DNA of 64,000 nt from Butyriboletus loyo. Taxonomy: Eukaryota; Basidiomycota; Agaricomycetes; Boletales; Boletaceae. Shown here piece by piece: positions 1 through 10,477 of the stretch; position 1 is the stretch's first letter, and every line of letters begins with the position of its first letter. The notes below the pieces were generated by a model. The model ran no database searches. It saw nothing but the letters and a program-made list of their open reading frames with translations, and had not been told where the DNA came from. Location of the stretch: the NCBI GenBank assembly GCA_038093515.1, contig JBBPSI010000031.1:112893-176892 (forward strand), given 5' to 3'. Position numbers and translations under genes: made by a program.

Positions 1-611
1 TGCCTGACCTCTCCAGAGCGCATGAACGAAATGAAGTTGATGGTGACAGTGGAAAAGAGGCAAAGACTTGCCTTGTTTGCACAAAGAACCTCTGCTTCCT
101 TACTAGAGTACAGATAGTAGGACATCCAGCACGTATATTGATCCTCATATCGCCTTGTACGACAGCTTCCAAGCGGGAGCAGGTGCCCTGACGACTGTCT
201 GAGCGTTACCTTCAGAAATGCGAGTATTGGTTCTGTGAACCACACCCGGAGTAACTCAGTAGCAGTGTTAGAACGCTAAGAAGGTGGTGAACAGGATTTG
301 CGCGCATTGGCAGAGGGGTGGGGGTCGAGGATGAACAGAAACCGACGTCTTGCACTGTAGCAGTTACTGTACGGCTATATATAATGATACATTCATCACG
401 ACTTGGACGCCGTATCTCGATTCTTGATGGCCTTGGATGATAGTACCGAGCCGTGCCAGTTGTCCCAGAATTTATCGGACGTTCAGAATCAGACATTGGT
501 CGGCTCCCAGTGCCTACGCGGTGTCTGACGCCACGGCTAGAGGGCAAGTTTGATCAACCAGTTCCAAATTTCGATGTGACTGACCACCACCACCATCTTG
601 CCTCGACACAG
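1..611. other. Upstream region, no gene seen
   Basis: About 600 bases before the HAD phosphatase start. The reading frame of the phosphatase stays open upstream of its ATG, but that stretch has no in-frame ATG and looks unlike the family N-terminus, so I treat it as leader and promoter. No repeat or RNA gene is recognisable. Confidence 0.5.
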
Positions 612-1830
612 ATGGCTTCTCAGGCCAACTCCCAACGTCCCCCCATCCGGGCACTACTCATCGATATTTCTGGCACGCTCCTGATTGGATCATCACCCAC
701 CCCTGGCGCTGTCTGGGCACTCGCGGAACTTCGCGCTGCACACATCCCCTTCCGTCTTTGCAGCAACACCAGCAAGGAGTCAAGCGATGCCGTGCATGAG
801 CGGATGCGCGCAGCCGGACTGGACGTACGCCGAGAGGAGTTGTGGACGAGCGTCAGCTCGCTCAGGGCGGTGTTGAAGGCATTGGGGGTGAAGAGGTAAG
901 CATTGTTCGAGTTGTATTTCGTCTTGTCTGAGCGGCGAGCGTCGGGTCTGCTTTGTTTGGGATCGTCCGACGTCTACATAGGCCCTATATGCTACTTTCG
1001 CAATCCGCGCTGGAAGAATGCACTGATGGCAGTGATTTAGGGATGAAAGGCAGCCCCGCCGTACCTGACTCGCCAAAACCATCGTCATTATCATACGACG
1101 CCGTCGTCGTTGGTCTCGCACCAGCCCTCCTTGACTACGCGCATCTCAACACCGCTTTTCGGATCCTTGTCAGCGAGGACCGACCCCGGGATACCTCCGT
1201 ATCTCAAACCCACCCAGATACAAAATCCAACTCAGATATAGAAGCAGCCCACGGCCAACCGCGTCCCCGCCCACCGCTCATCGCCCTACACAAAGCGCGC
1301 TACCTCGAAGCATCCGATCATGCTCTCTCTCTTGGCCCAGGCCCGTTCATACACGCACTCGAACACGCCACGCGGACGTCTGCAACGGTTGTCGGGAAGC
1401 CCACACGGGCATTTTTCGAGGTCGTGTTACGCGACCTTGAATACGATCTCAATCTCAATACGGCGCGACGCAAGGCAGATAACGTGTCGCCCAATCTTTC
1501 TGATCTGCCTCACGATCGCGCCCCAGGACAGCCCCCACCTTCGACTCACGCGCACCCCTGGCAGGGGATTGCCGTGATTGGCGATGACGTGGATGCAGAT
1601 CTCGGCGATGGAGCCATCGAACTCGGACTCTGGCGTGTCCTAGGTGGGCCCCACCATCCTTACTTTTATATAAGAACAGGTTACATGTTGAGCATTGATG
1701 GACAGTGAAAACGGGCAAGTATCGCCCAGGGGACGAAAGACGGACGAACACGCTACCACCAGACCAACTCTCTGCGTCGTTTGCGTCGTTTGCGGAGGAG
1801 TTGCTCGAGCAGCGGAGAGTGTCATTGTGA
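612..1830 (+). CDS. HAD-superfamily phosphatase, LHPP/HDHD2-like
   Basis: Predicted 356-residue haloacid dehalogenase-type hydrolase, probably a cytosolic phosphatase of the LHPP/HDHD2 group. Three exons (612-895, 982-1643, 1706-1830) join in frame. The N-terminal nucleophile motif is LLIDISGTL, with the usual Asp and with Ser where LHPP proteins also have Ser. A motif-II-like SNTSK follows. Then come the lysine motif VVGKPTRAFF and the Mg-binding GDDVDADLGDG. The last exon gives VKTGKYRPGDE, the family signature ending. The ATG at 612 starts just before the nucleophile motif, as expected. It is longer than the 260-270 residues usual in animals because of low-complexity, Pro/Asp-rich insertions near the middle and before the GDD motif. 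It lies tail-to-tail with carboxypeptidase copy A, 241 bp apart. Substrate is not predictable. Confidence 0.85.
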
Positions 1831-2071
1831 TGGTCGGCATCGCAAAGGAAGAGCCCGAAGAAGAGACGATTCACTATGTCATATCTAAAAGGAACATCGT
1901 GAACAAGGCTACCATGTGAAATGCGAAACCGAAAAAGCCATGGACTATTCGGAAGTATGGGCGACACCCGGTACATGTTAGGAGGGTGTCAGCTGCGAAG
2001 GGGAGACAATCTACAATGAATTTACAACACACTGAGCACGATCGCTCCCGTGTTTTGCAAAGAAAAAGCTG

Positions 2072-4832
2072 TTACTCGTTACCGTGATGGTCGAGGGCAC
2101 TGCTCGTGGCAGTCGCAGTAGCAACGTAGTGGTTCCAAGCCTCGACAGTCGCCGACGGGAAGAAATAGCTGGACTCGGTTGTGGCCTGCCCATAATAGAT
2201 CCCCGCTTGACCAGTCATGATCTCGTTCCCGAGTGAGGACACTTCGCCTCCAACAACGGTGATCGACCCAGAACTGGTGTTGGCCACTAGTCCAGTTTGA
2301 TTGTTACCAAAGATGAATTCTCGGGCGAGAGTGAGGGCCTGAATGAGGGGTGTTAGGAAGAGCGAGTGTGGAAGGAATCAGTCACTCACAGAGATGGGGT
2401 TGGTATATCCAAGGAGATGTCCGGCATGAGCCACAAGGACGTACGTCCAGCCACGTTCCTGGTGGACGATGCCCGCAAACTCACCGTCATCATTGGACCA
2501 CGGTGTTTCTGGCTTGCGTGTGAAACCCTGGATTCCACCAAACGTCGTGTTCTAGGCGATAAAATCAGACACACGAGAAATGTGTGAAGTGTACGACGGC
2601 GTACTTGGATGGCGACTGTATGCACAGTTAACAACCTGTAATAACACGGACCAAGGAGGAGACCTACTTTGAGAACCAAAGTGCGGGACGAGCGAATCGT
2701 CGTTTCCGGAATATATCACAACCGAGATGTCATGAGCCGTCATGTTCGTGGCAAGCTCTGTCAGGAATGCCATGGGTCTGGCCTCTCTAAGTATATCATC
2801 ATGCCGATCATGACAAGTACTCACTCGACACCTAGAGAACATTAATCGTGAGTAAACTTCCTCTATAGTTGAAAGAAGGATCGAGGCTCACTTGGGTCGC
2901 CGAAGATATTAGCTGTGAACAGATTGCATGAATTCGATGCAAACTCCCAGAAACGGTTGCTTACTTGAACTATTCGTCGGTACGAATAGGAAAGGGGTAT
3001 TTTCCACCCAGTCTTTGCTCGTGGGCGCGTGGATCGCAGCACGCGTTCGGGCATCTGGTAGGAAGTATGTAAACACGAAACCGTCCACCCGTAACTCACA
3101 GACGAACCATTGAGAAAAACACTTGCATCCATCGACGCTTCGGGGCTCAGCGCATCAGGGATATCGTAGTAATCGAACAGGCCGCCCGAGGCTAAAACAC
3201 GAATTTTAGAATGAACTGCCAAACAAAATGGGAAGGAATGGAAACGTACACCAAGGAAAAGTGTAGTTGACGGCGTAGGCAATCATCTCGGTATACAAGT
3301 CACATTGATACCAGGGGTCTATGGTCCCATTCGAGCGATCGGCCAGGTCATGTTTCCATACATCGTGTGCGTGAAGTCTGTCGCTGTGCTCCGACGGAGA
3401 AACATCTCTTTCTCTGAGCCTCGCGGTAAGCTGATCCCGTGCTTCCAGCATGAACCGGTTCTTCGTGAGTTTCGCGTTGTATCTGCCAGAGGATCTTGCA
3501 GAGGGGGCAGTGGGCATTGGGGGGTTTAGAGTTGGAAACTGCTCGGGTTGAGGGTATTGGAGGGTGAGATCGTACTCGCAGAGTTTACTCCTGAACGGAG
3601 AGATCAGCATTCCTGGAGCACACCCCACCACATTGAACGTACTGTTGCAGGAAGTACTCAAACACTTGAGTATCGTACCCGATGATTTGTGGGTATGTTT
3701 CTAGCACGCTTATTACAGGTAATTCCGCGCATAAATCTACAGAGATCATAGTTCCATCGCCAATGGCGATTCGCGCAAGATTAACGGGAGGATTGTCCAT
3801 CTCGACGTAGGCTTTGGTAATGTAGGACTGAAGTGATATTACACCGATCAGTTTCCTTGCTTGAGAGGACGGTACGCACAATGAACGTTCCAGCGTAGCT
3901 CTCCCCGGTGAGATGCAAGGGTCGTGTCGCAAGGCTCGGAAATACCTTGACGAAGTTTTCCAGGAAGCCCATCTGGGAACGCATGAGCAGAACATACGAA
4001 AGAAACCGCAGACCCTCACAAAATCCTGAGCTACCTGGTTTTCATCAGCGACTGAAGGGAACAAAGAATCAGACAATGAATATTAGAACCCAGCCTGATG
4101 TACTCACCATACCCGTCGGAATCGGCAGTACTGAATCCAGTTCCACTGATGCAAACACGTGAAATCCCCACCCACGAAAATGAGGACACAGACGTACACT
4201 GGTTGATCCATCCACACATAATCGGCGACATGAGTCCATGCATACTGATTTTCGACGGCCGAATAATTGCTTAAGATGTGAATCGGGCCATTCTGGGGTG
4301 CAAATATTGACACCACGATCGCAACAGACTGTACCGGAGAAGTAGAAGACGGACCTCGAACAAGAGTCCAAAGAGACTCGAAGCGCCAGGACTGTGCAGA
4401 ACCATTAGCTGTACACCATGTATGTGTTCACGAACTCACCCTCCATTGAGCCAGATTCCCCAAGGCTCGTCAGTGTGCGCGGTAAACGACCCTTCCGAAG
4501 ACTCGAACGCCCAAAAGAACAAGGTGTCATTGGGATGATCGGGTCTCTGAACGGGGATATTGCCAGCCCAGTTCCGAGAAAGGGGCCATGTCACGTTTGG
4601 AAGGCTCTCCGTTACCTGAAAGTCTGTGAGAACATCGTCATGGTATGAATGGGGCAGATGTACACGTGTAATATTAGCACATACAGTTCTGCCATTCCGG
4701 ACCGTAGTCGCAGTCCGGCATTCCGGGGTACGCCTGAGGCCAGCTATCTTGTGTTAACTGGGCCTGAGCAAATGTGAACGAGGAGAGGGTAGAGGCTGAT
4801 AGCAGGAGAGCAGCACACGGCGCCCAGGACAT
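2072..4832 (-). CDS. Secreted serine carboxypeptidase (S10), copy A
   Basis: Secreted peptidase family S10 enzyme that removes C-terminal residues from peptides. About 17 exons; the first two are 4832-4686 and 4623-4440. The signal peptide starts MSWAPCAALLLSA and the mature part starts near QDSWP. Visible family motifs in order: VTESLPNVTWPL, LNGGPGASS (oxyanion region), DQPVGTGFS, the nucleophile motif GESYAG near 3890-3910, IHAPTSKDW, the catalytic Asp in SGNDDSLVPH, and the catalytic His in AGHLLGY near 2417. Three tiny exons of 21, 7 and 11 nt sit at 2892-2912, 2825-2831 and 2605-2615. The start at 4832 is the Met conserved in all three copies; an in-frame ATG lies 18 bp upstream. The C-terminus ends soon after the Thr/Ser/Ala-rich linker and lacks the hydrophobic tail of copy C, so a freely secreted enzyme is inferred. 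Confidence 0.85.
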
Positions 4833-5549
4833 GGCAAGAGAGAGAAACATGGTGAGGGGGACGTGATGACCTGGGTCTTTTTAGCGTAGCTGGAAGGTAC
4901 CCCCGGCGGCTGTGGCATACGCTGGCAGCACGAGTACTCAGTTCCGGCGTCTGCGGGAGGACTGACCCTTTGAATTTCCTGATCGAATGTCTTAATTGTG
5001 TTGGTGCTATATATTAGTATTACATTATGACAGATCTGAGTGTAGGCGAGTGCTGAGTCAGCGATGCCTTTCCTGATTGGGTAGTCCTCCAATTGTGTCC
5101 CTGGTCTTTCGCACCAACTTGGTAACAACCAGTCACTACTAGTACCCTACCACTCAGGACCATTCCAACTGCCTCGCTTCTCGCCTAGACACGAACAACT
5201 AGCTGGTTACCATCAGAATTTTAATTGTTCGTGCCAATGTTTTACCCCATTCCCGACGACTCGGATATCATCGTGTCATCAAAAGAGTGGATGGTGTTGA
5301 CATCACCACCGGAGCACGGAGAGCACTCGTTCTTGGGGCTGCAACATGGCACTCAACTAATCTCACGACTGGCCTCTTTGCTGCGTGATAGCGGGCAAAT
5401 GCCATGACACCAACCAGGATCTCCTCTGAGACATGTATGAAACACGAGAATCGAGTCAATAGAAGTAACAATGCTTGAACATCCTTTGAAAATGGTCCTG
5501 CGTGGTTGTCCTAACTGCTTCTCAGCATGTTCTCGCTCAAGTCTACTCA
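4833..5549. other. Spacer between carboxypeptidase copies A and B
   Basis: Holds the presumed promoter of copy A next to its start. Short open frames exist but none has family features or plausible splice partners. I see no other element here. Confidence 0.5.
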
Positions 5550-5705
5550 ATCAAGTCTGTCGAGTTCGTGGATATGTTGCTCAAGCAGCAAAAGACACCA
5601 TCTTCAAGATGGTTGGCATCACTAATAGCAGAAGAGCCTGCGGAAGAGACGCCTCGACTGGGCCCATCATACAATTCATCATACGATAACGTCGTGAACA
5701 AAGTC
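5550..5705 (+). pseudogene. Remnant resembling the HAD phosphatase 3' end (before copy B)
   Basis: From about 5560 to 5705 the plus strand resembles the 3' end and downstream flank of the HAD gene (about 1785-1915). Shared blocks include GTTGCTC.AGCAGC, ATGGT.GGCATC, GAAGAGCC.G..GAAGAGAC and GTGAACAA. The spacing to the carboxypeptidase stop is similar (about 257 versus 272 bp). The rest of a HAD gene is not visible upstream. I infer that the duplication unit began inside the HAD gene and that this piece is non-functional. The alignment was made by eye. Confidence 0.6.
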
Positions 5706-5832
5706 CTTCTCGAGTGCGACGTCTAATGCAGATACAGACAGCTGGATCCAGAGTTGATCAAAGGAGAAACAGTCTACACTGTCCTTACAACAACATTTTG
5801 AGTGCGAACGCGAGCGCGACTCCCGGGCGAAT

Positions 5833-8615
5833 TTATTTACCCGTCACAGAGCCTGTGGGAGGCACGGAGCTCGATCCACTTGTCAAGGTTGCAGTGGCAA
5901 TGTAGTCGTCCCAAGCATCGACAGTCGCCGACGGGAAGAAATAGCTGAATTCGGTTGTGGCTTGCCCATAATAGATTGCTGCTTGACCGGTCATGATCTC
6001 ACTCCCGAGCGAGGACACTTCGCCTCTGACAACGGTGACCGATCCCGAACTGGTGTTGGCCACTAGTCCAGTTTGATTGTTACCAAAGATGAATTCTCGG
6101 GCGAGAGTGAGGGCCTGAACGAGGGGCATTAGGAAGAGCGAGTGTGGAAGGAAACAGTCCCTCACGGAGATGGGGTTGGTATATCCAAGAAGATGTCCGG
6201 CATGAGCCACAAGGACGTACGTCCAGCCACGTTCCTGGTGGACGATGCCCGCAAACTCACCGTCATCATTGGACCACGGCGTTTCTGGCTTGCGTGTGAA
6301 TCCCTGGATTCCACCAAACGTCGTGTTCTAGGTCACAAAAATCAGGCACGCGAAGAATGCGCGAAATGTAGAATATCGTACTTGAATGGCGACTATATAC
6401 ACAGTTAGCAGGTTGCAATAACAGGAACCAAACAGCAGACCTACTTTGAGAACCAAAGTGCGGGACGAGCGAATCGTCGTTTCCAGAATATATCACGACC
6501 GAGATGTCATGAGCCGTCATGTTCGTGGCAAGCTCTGTCAGGAATGCCATGGGTCTGGCCTCTCTAAGTATATGATTCTGCCCATCATGACAAGTACTCA
6601 CTCGACGCCTAGATAACATTAATCGTGAGTAAACCTCATCTATAGCGGAAAGAAGGATCGAGGCTCACTCGGGTCGCCATAGACACTAGCTGTGAACAAG
6701 TTACATAAATCCACTGCATATACCCAGAAATAGTTGCTTACTGGAGCTATTAGTCGGTGCAAACGGAGAACCGGAAAAAAACAGCGACCAGTCTTTGCTC
6801 GTAGGTGCATGGATCGCAGCACGTGTTTGGGCATCTGGGAGAATGTGCGTAAGCATCAACTCATCCATCCATAATTCGCAGGCGAACCGTTCAGAATGAC
6901 ACTTCCATCTATTGGCACTTCGGGGCTCAACGCATCAGGGACATCGTAGTAATCGAACAGGCCGCCCAAGGCTAAAACACGAACCCTTGGTTGAACAGAA
7001 AAAATAGAAAGGGAAGAAATAGAAACGTACACCAAGGAAAAGTGAAATTGACAGCGTAGTCAATCATCTCGGTATACAAGTCACACTGATACCAAGGATC
7101 GATGGTTCCATTCGTGCGATCGGCCAGGTCACGTTTCCATACATCGCGCGCATGAAGTCTCTCGCTGTGCTCCACCGGGGAACCGTCTCTCTCTCTGAGC
7201 CTTGCAGAAACCCGGTCCCGTGCTTCCAGCATGAACCGTTCCTTCGTGAATTTCACATTGTATGTTCCAGAGGAGGCTGTATAATCCCAAGCGGGGAACG
7301 GAGGATCCACAGATGGAAAATGCTCCGGTTGAGGATATTGAAGAGTGAGATTGTACCCGCAGAGTTTACTCCTAAACGAGAAATAAGCATGTCTGTGACA
7401 CACACCCCGCCGCCTTCAACGTACTGCTCCCAAAAGTACTCAAACACTTGACTATCATACCCGATGATTTGTGGGTATGTTTCCAGCACGCTCATCACAG
7501 GCAATGCTGTAGACGCTTGGGTTGACGTAAGAGTTCCATCCCCGATGGCAATCTGCGCGAGATTAACGGGAGGACTGTCCATCTCGAAGTAGGCTTTGGT
7601 AATGTAGGGCTGAGGTGGTATTACACCGATCAGTTTCCTTGCTTGATAGGACAGCACGCACAATGAACACTCCAGCATAGCTCTCCCCAGTGATATGCAA
7701 GGGTCGCGTCGCAAGGTTCGGAAATATTTTGACGAAGTTCTCCAGGAAACCCATCTGGGGATACATGAGCAGAGCATACGAATGAAACTGAAATCCCTCA
7801 CAAAATCCTGAGCTACCTGGTCTTCATCAGCGACTGAACGGAGCATAGAATCAGACAATGAATGTTAGAACCTAATTTGATGTACTCACCATACCCCTCT
7901 GGGTCAACCGTACTGAATCCAGTTCCACTGAATACAAAGACGTGAAATCTACTCGCACGAAAATGAGAACACAGACGTACACTGGTTGATCGATCCATAC
8001 ATAATCTGCAACAGTAGACCATGCATACTGATTTTCGACGGCCGAGTAATTGCTCAAGATATGAATCGGGCCATTCTGGGGTGCAAATATTGACACCACG
8101 ATCGCAACAGACTGTACCGGAGAAGTAGAAGACGGACCTCGAACAAGAGTCCAAAGAGACTCGAAGCGCCAGGACTGTGCAAAACCGTAAGCTGTGCACC
8201 ATGTATGCATTCAAGAACTCACCCTCCACTGAGCCAGATTGCCCAAGGCTCGTCAGTTTGCGCGGTAAACGACCCTTTCGAAGACTCGAACGCCCAAAAG
8301 AACAGGGTGTCATTGGGATGATTGGGTCTCTGAACGGGGATATTGCCAGCCCAGTTCCGAGAAAGGGGCCATGTCACGTTTGGAAGGCTCTCCGTTACCT
8401 GAAAGTCTGCGAGAATATCGTCATGGTATGAACGGGGCAGATGTACGGATGTAATATCAGCACATACAGTGTTGCCATTTCGGACTGTATCCGCCAGACG
8501 GCATTCCGGGGTACACATGAGGCCAGCTATCTTGCGCTGACTGGGCCTGTGCAAACGTGAACGAGGAGAGGTTAAATGCTGATAGCAGGAGAGCAGCACA
8601 CGACGCCCAGGACAT
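5833..8615 (-). CDS. Secreted serine carboxypeptidase (S10), copy B
   Basis: Paralogue of copies A and C with the same exon plan, including tiny exons at 6669-6689 (21 nt), 6602-6608 (7 nt) and 6382-6392 (11 nt). Signal peptide MSWASCAALLLSA; the oxyanion segment reads GPGASSLFG, the nucleophile motif is GESYAG near 7670-7690, the Asp motif SGNDDSLVPH and the His motif AGHLLGY. IHAPTSKDW is also present. All catalytic residues are intact, so it should be active. The conserved Met at 8615 is chosen as start; an in-frame ATG at 8633 could replace it. The protein stops at TAA 5833-5835. Beyond this stop the same frame continues for 15 codons to a second TAA at 5785-5787 and would encode a hydrophobic stretch matching the GPI-type tail of copy C. 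The loss of that tail is probably recent. Confidence 0.85.
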
Positions 8616-9390
8616 GGCAAGAGAGAGAAACATAGTGAGGGGGACATGATGACCTGGATCTTTTAAAGCAGCGAGTAACTGTGCGACCAATACAGGCACC
8701 CCTCATACGTTGTGACGGGCTAGCAGCACATCCCGTTCAGACATCGCCTGTGCTTAGCGGAGGACTGAGCATTTGAAACGTGTGTGATTGTTGAAGTGCA
8801 GTTCCGCTGTATTTCATGGCACCACGGACATGTGCATGATCGACGATACGCGCGCGTCATCTGTTTACATTTTCATTTATTTACGTAAGTAATTGGTGTA
8901 TCACGTTCCGAATCACTAATAGCTATGTACGTAGTAGGTTTCTTAGCGCTGCTCTGAGCCCCAGCTCCCTGATGAGTCGGTACCACACACCCCAGCCTGC
9001 AATATTCATTGCCGGGACCTGAATCTGTTCAATTGTGGGTACGGATGCTGGTAAGGCCACTGACACCCGCGGGTTCACCCCTAGAGTCGTGTGACTAGGA
9101 GCCAATCAAAAAACGCTACCTTTGTGTCCACAAATTATTTTAAAATCAATAAAGTTATTTGAGAGTGCCGATCGACGACGCGCAGAGCATGACGAGTCCT
9201 AGTCACGACGCACATACGTGCGATGCGTCTTGATTCCTTTCCTCATCAATGATGGGACTCTCACTCCTTATTGTAATTTATCGCTAGACGCCCTTCAGGA
9301 CATTTGCTTGTCAAACTCCGGGCCTTTAGGAAAGGCTCCCTCTAGACTATATCTCGAAACTTGCAGGGTCGGACAGAATAGGTGTGTGTT
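8616..9390. other. Spacer upstream of copy B, no gene seen
   Basis: Promoter side of copy B. Contains an AT-rich patch around 8870-8900 and 9120-9165. No coding feature is supported. Confidence 0.45.
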
Positions 9391-9630
9391 TAACCATTCA
9401 TGTTCTCACCTCGATGGGGGTCATTCTGAAAGTCATTCAGCTTCAAGCTTCGATCGCTATACTCAACGGACACGATACCGCTGGAACAGGATGCGGGAAG
9501 ACTCTCTGTCTCTTAATTCCACCGCTACTCCGTCTAAATACCATCTCCCTGCGGCTGATGATCTCGCCGCTTAAACGGCTTCAGGCAACGCATCCATCTC
9601 CTGGTAAACCTTCCGCGTCACAAGCTCAAC
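9391..9630 (+). pseudogene. RecQ/DEAD-like helicase fragment
   Basis: One frame reads IQLQASIAILNGHDT, then AGTGCGKTLCLLIPPLLR, then ISPLKRLQATH. This matches the order Q-motif-like segment, Walker A (motif I, GTGCGKT) and motif Ia of RecQ-type superfamily 2 helicases that are common in agaricomycetes. A few residues expected between HDT and AGTG are missing. No DEAH box or later motif follows. It is a scrap about 80 codons long stranded in the B-C spacer, not a working gene. Whether it came from a transposon-linked helicase cannot be told from the sequence. Confidence 0.55.
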
Positions 9631-9707
9631 TCCGCGGTGCTCCATCCATTTGTGATCTGTTCCCGGCCGCATTTGTCATCGTAGATAAGGCTTCGCAAGT
9701 TTCCCTT

Positions 9708-9920
9708 TCATTTGTGCTCCCGGAAGAAATACAAGCGCTCACGATATGCCACGTATGCAGGTTCAAAAGGGCCAAGAATCTTGATCATGAAGTCGAGGAC
9801 AGAGATTCGACCGATGCGCAAAATCTCCAATGCCTGCTGAATGCGCTCGTCTGGTGATAGACATTCCGATTCACGTGCTGCGGTCGTTTCATTTGCACCT
9901 TTGTAACTGGCAGATGGCAT
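9708..9920 (-). other. Open frame fragment of unknown origin
   Basis: The minus strand keeps a 70-codon frame with a helical-looking segment (DERIQQALEILRIGRISVLDFMIKIL). It vaguely resembles N-termini of uncharacterised, often transposon-associated agaricomycete proteins. It lies antisense to and just downstream of the helicase scrap. No start context or partner exon is clear, so I regard it as a probable inserted fragment. Confidence 0.25.
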
Positions 9921-10249
9921 GGTTCACTTGTAGATTGTGGTGGGCATGACTGAAGAGCGGGGGAGTGGACGGAGGTGGACACCCACGCGCTGCCATCCAT
10001 TTTTTTCATGGGTCTTGCCTGATTGGACAGTCTGGTCACCAGAGATGGGTGCCATCACTTGTTCGGAAAACAACAACATGGATGTCATGACAACAACATC
10101 GCAATACTTTCTAGAATAGTATTCCATTACAAAATGGATGCACTTCGACCTGTTTTTCACAGTCGATATCACATAGGCTTGTGCGTGCTATTTGCCGGTT
10201 ATCTTGGCGGGAAAGAAACCACAAGCCTTTCGGCAAATTCTGCTGGGGA

Positions 10250-10385
10250 TTGGGCCGCTCGGGTCGCAAAAAGTCTACCTCAATAGCTGGCATCGCAGAA
10301 GAAGGGCCCGTGGAAGATGTACACAGCTCGTCATATCATATGAAAATGGTGTAGGTCTTCATGAGTTACATAACGTAGTGAACAA
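10250..10385 (+). pseudogene. Remnant resembling the HAD phosphatase 3' end (before copy C)
   Basis: Around 10285-10385 the plus strand again resembles the HAD 3' flank: AGCTGGCATCGCAGAAGAAG, GTGGAAGATG, then TAACGTAGTGAACAA. It is closer to the remnant before copy B than to the intact gene and is the most degraded of the three. It sits about 187 bp from the copy C stop, compared with 234 bp for the matching base in unit A. Alignment by eye only. Confidence 0.45.
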
Positions 10386-10477
10386 TGTTTGTTTCAACCT
10401 GCCAATCTAATACGAAAAAAAAAAACTGAATTCTGGTACCCCAGATAAATTAAAGGTGGAAACAGTTTACAGTAATT

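Noticed and set aside
453..611. Upstream in-frame extension of the HAD gene
   Set aside because: It starts with GTG, not ATG, and the added residues do not resemble the family N-terminus. The ATG at 612 lies at the expected distance from the nucleophile motif.
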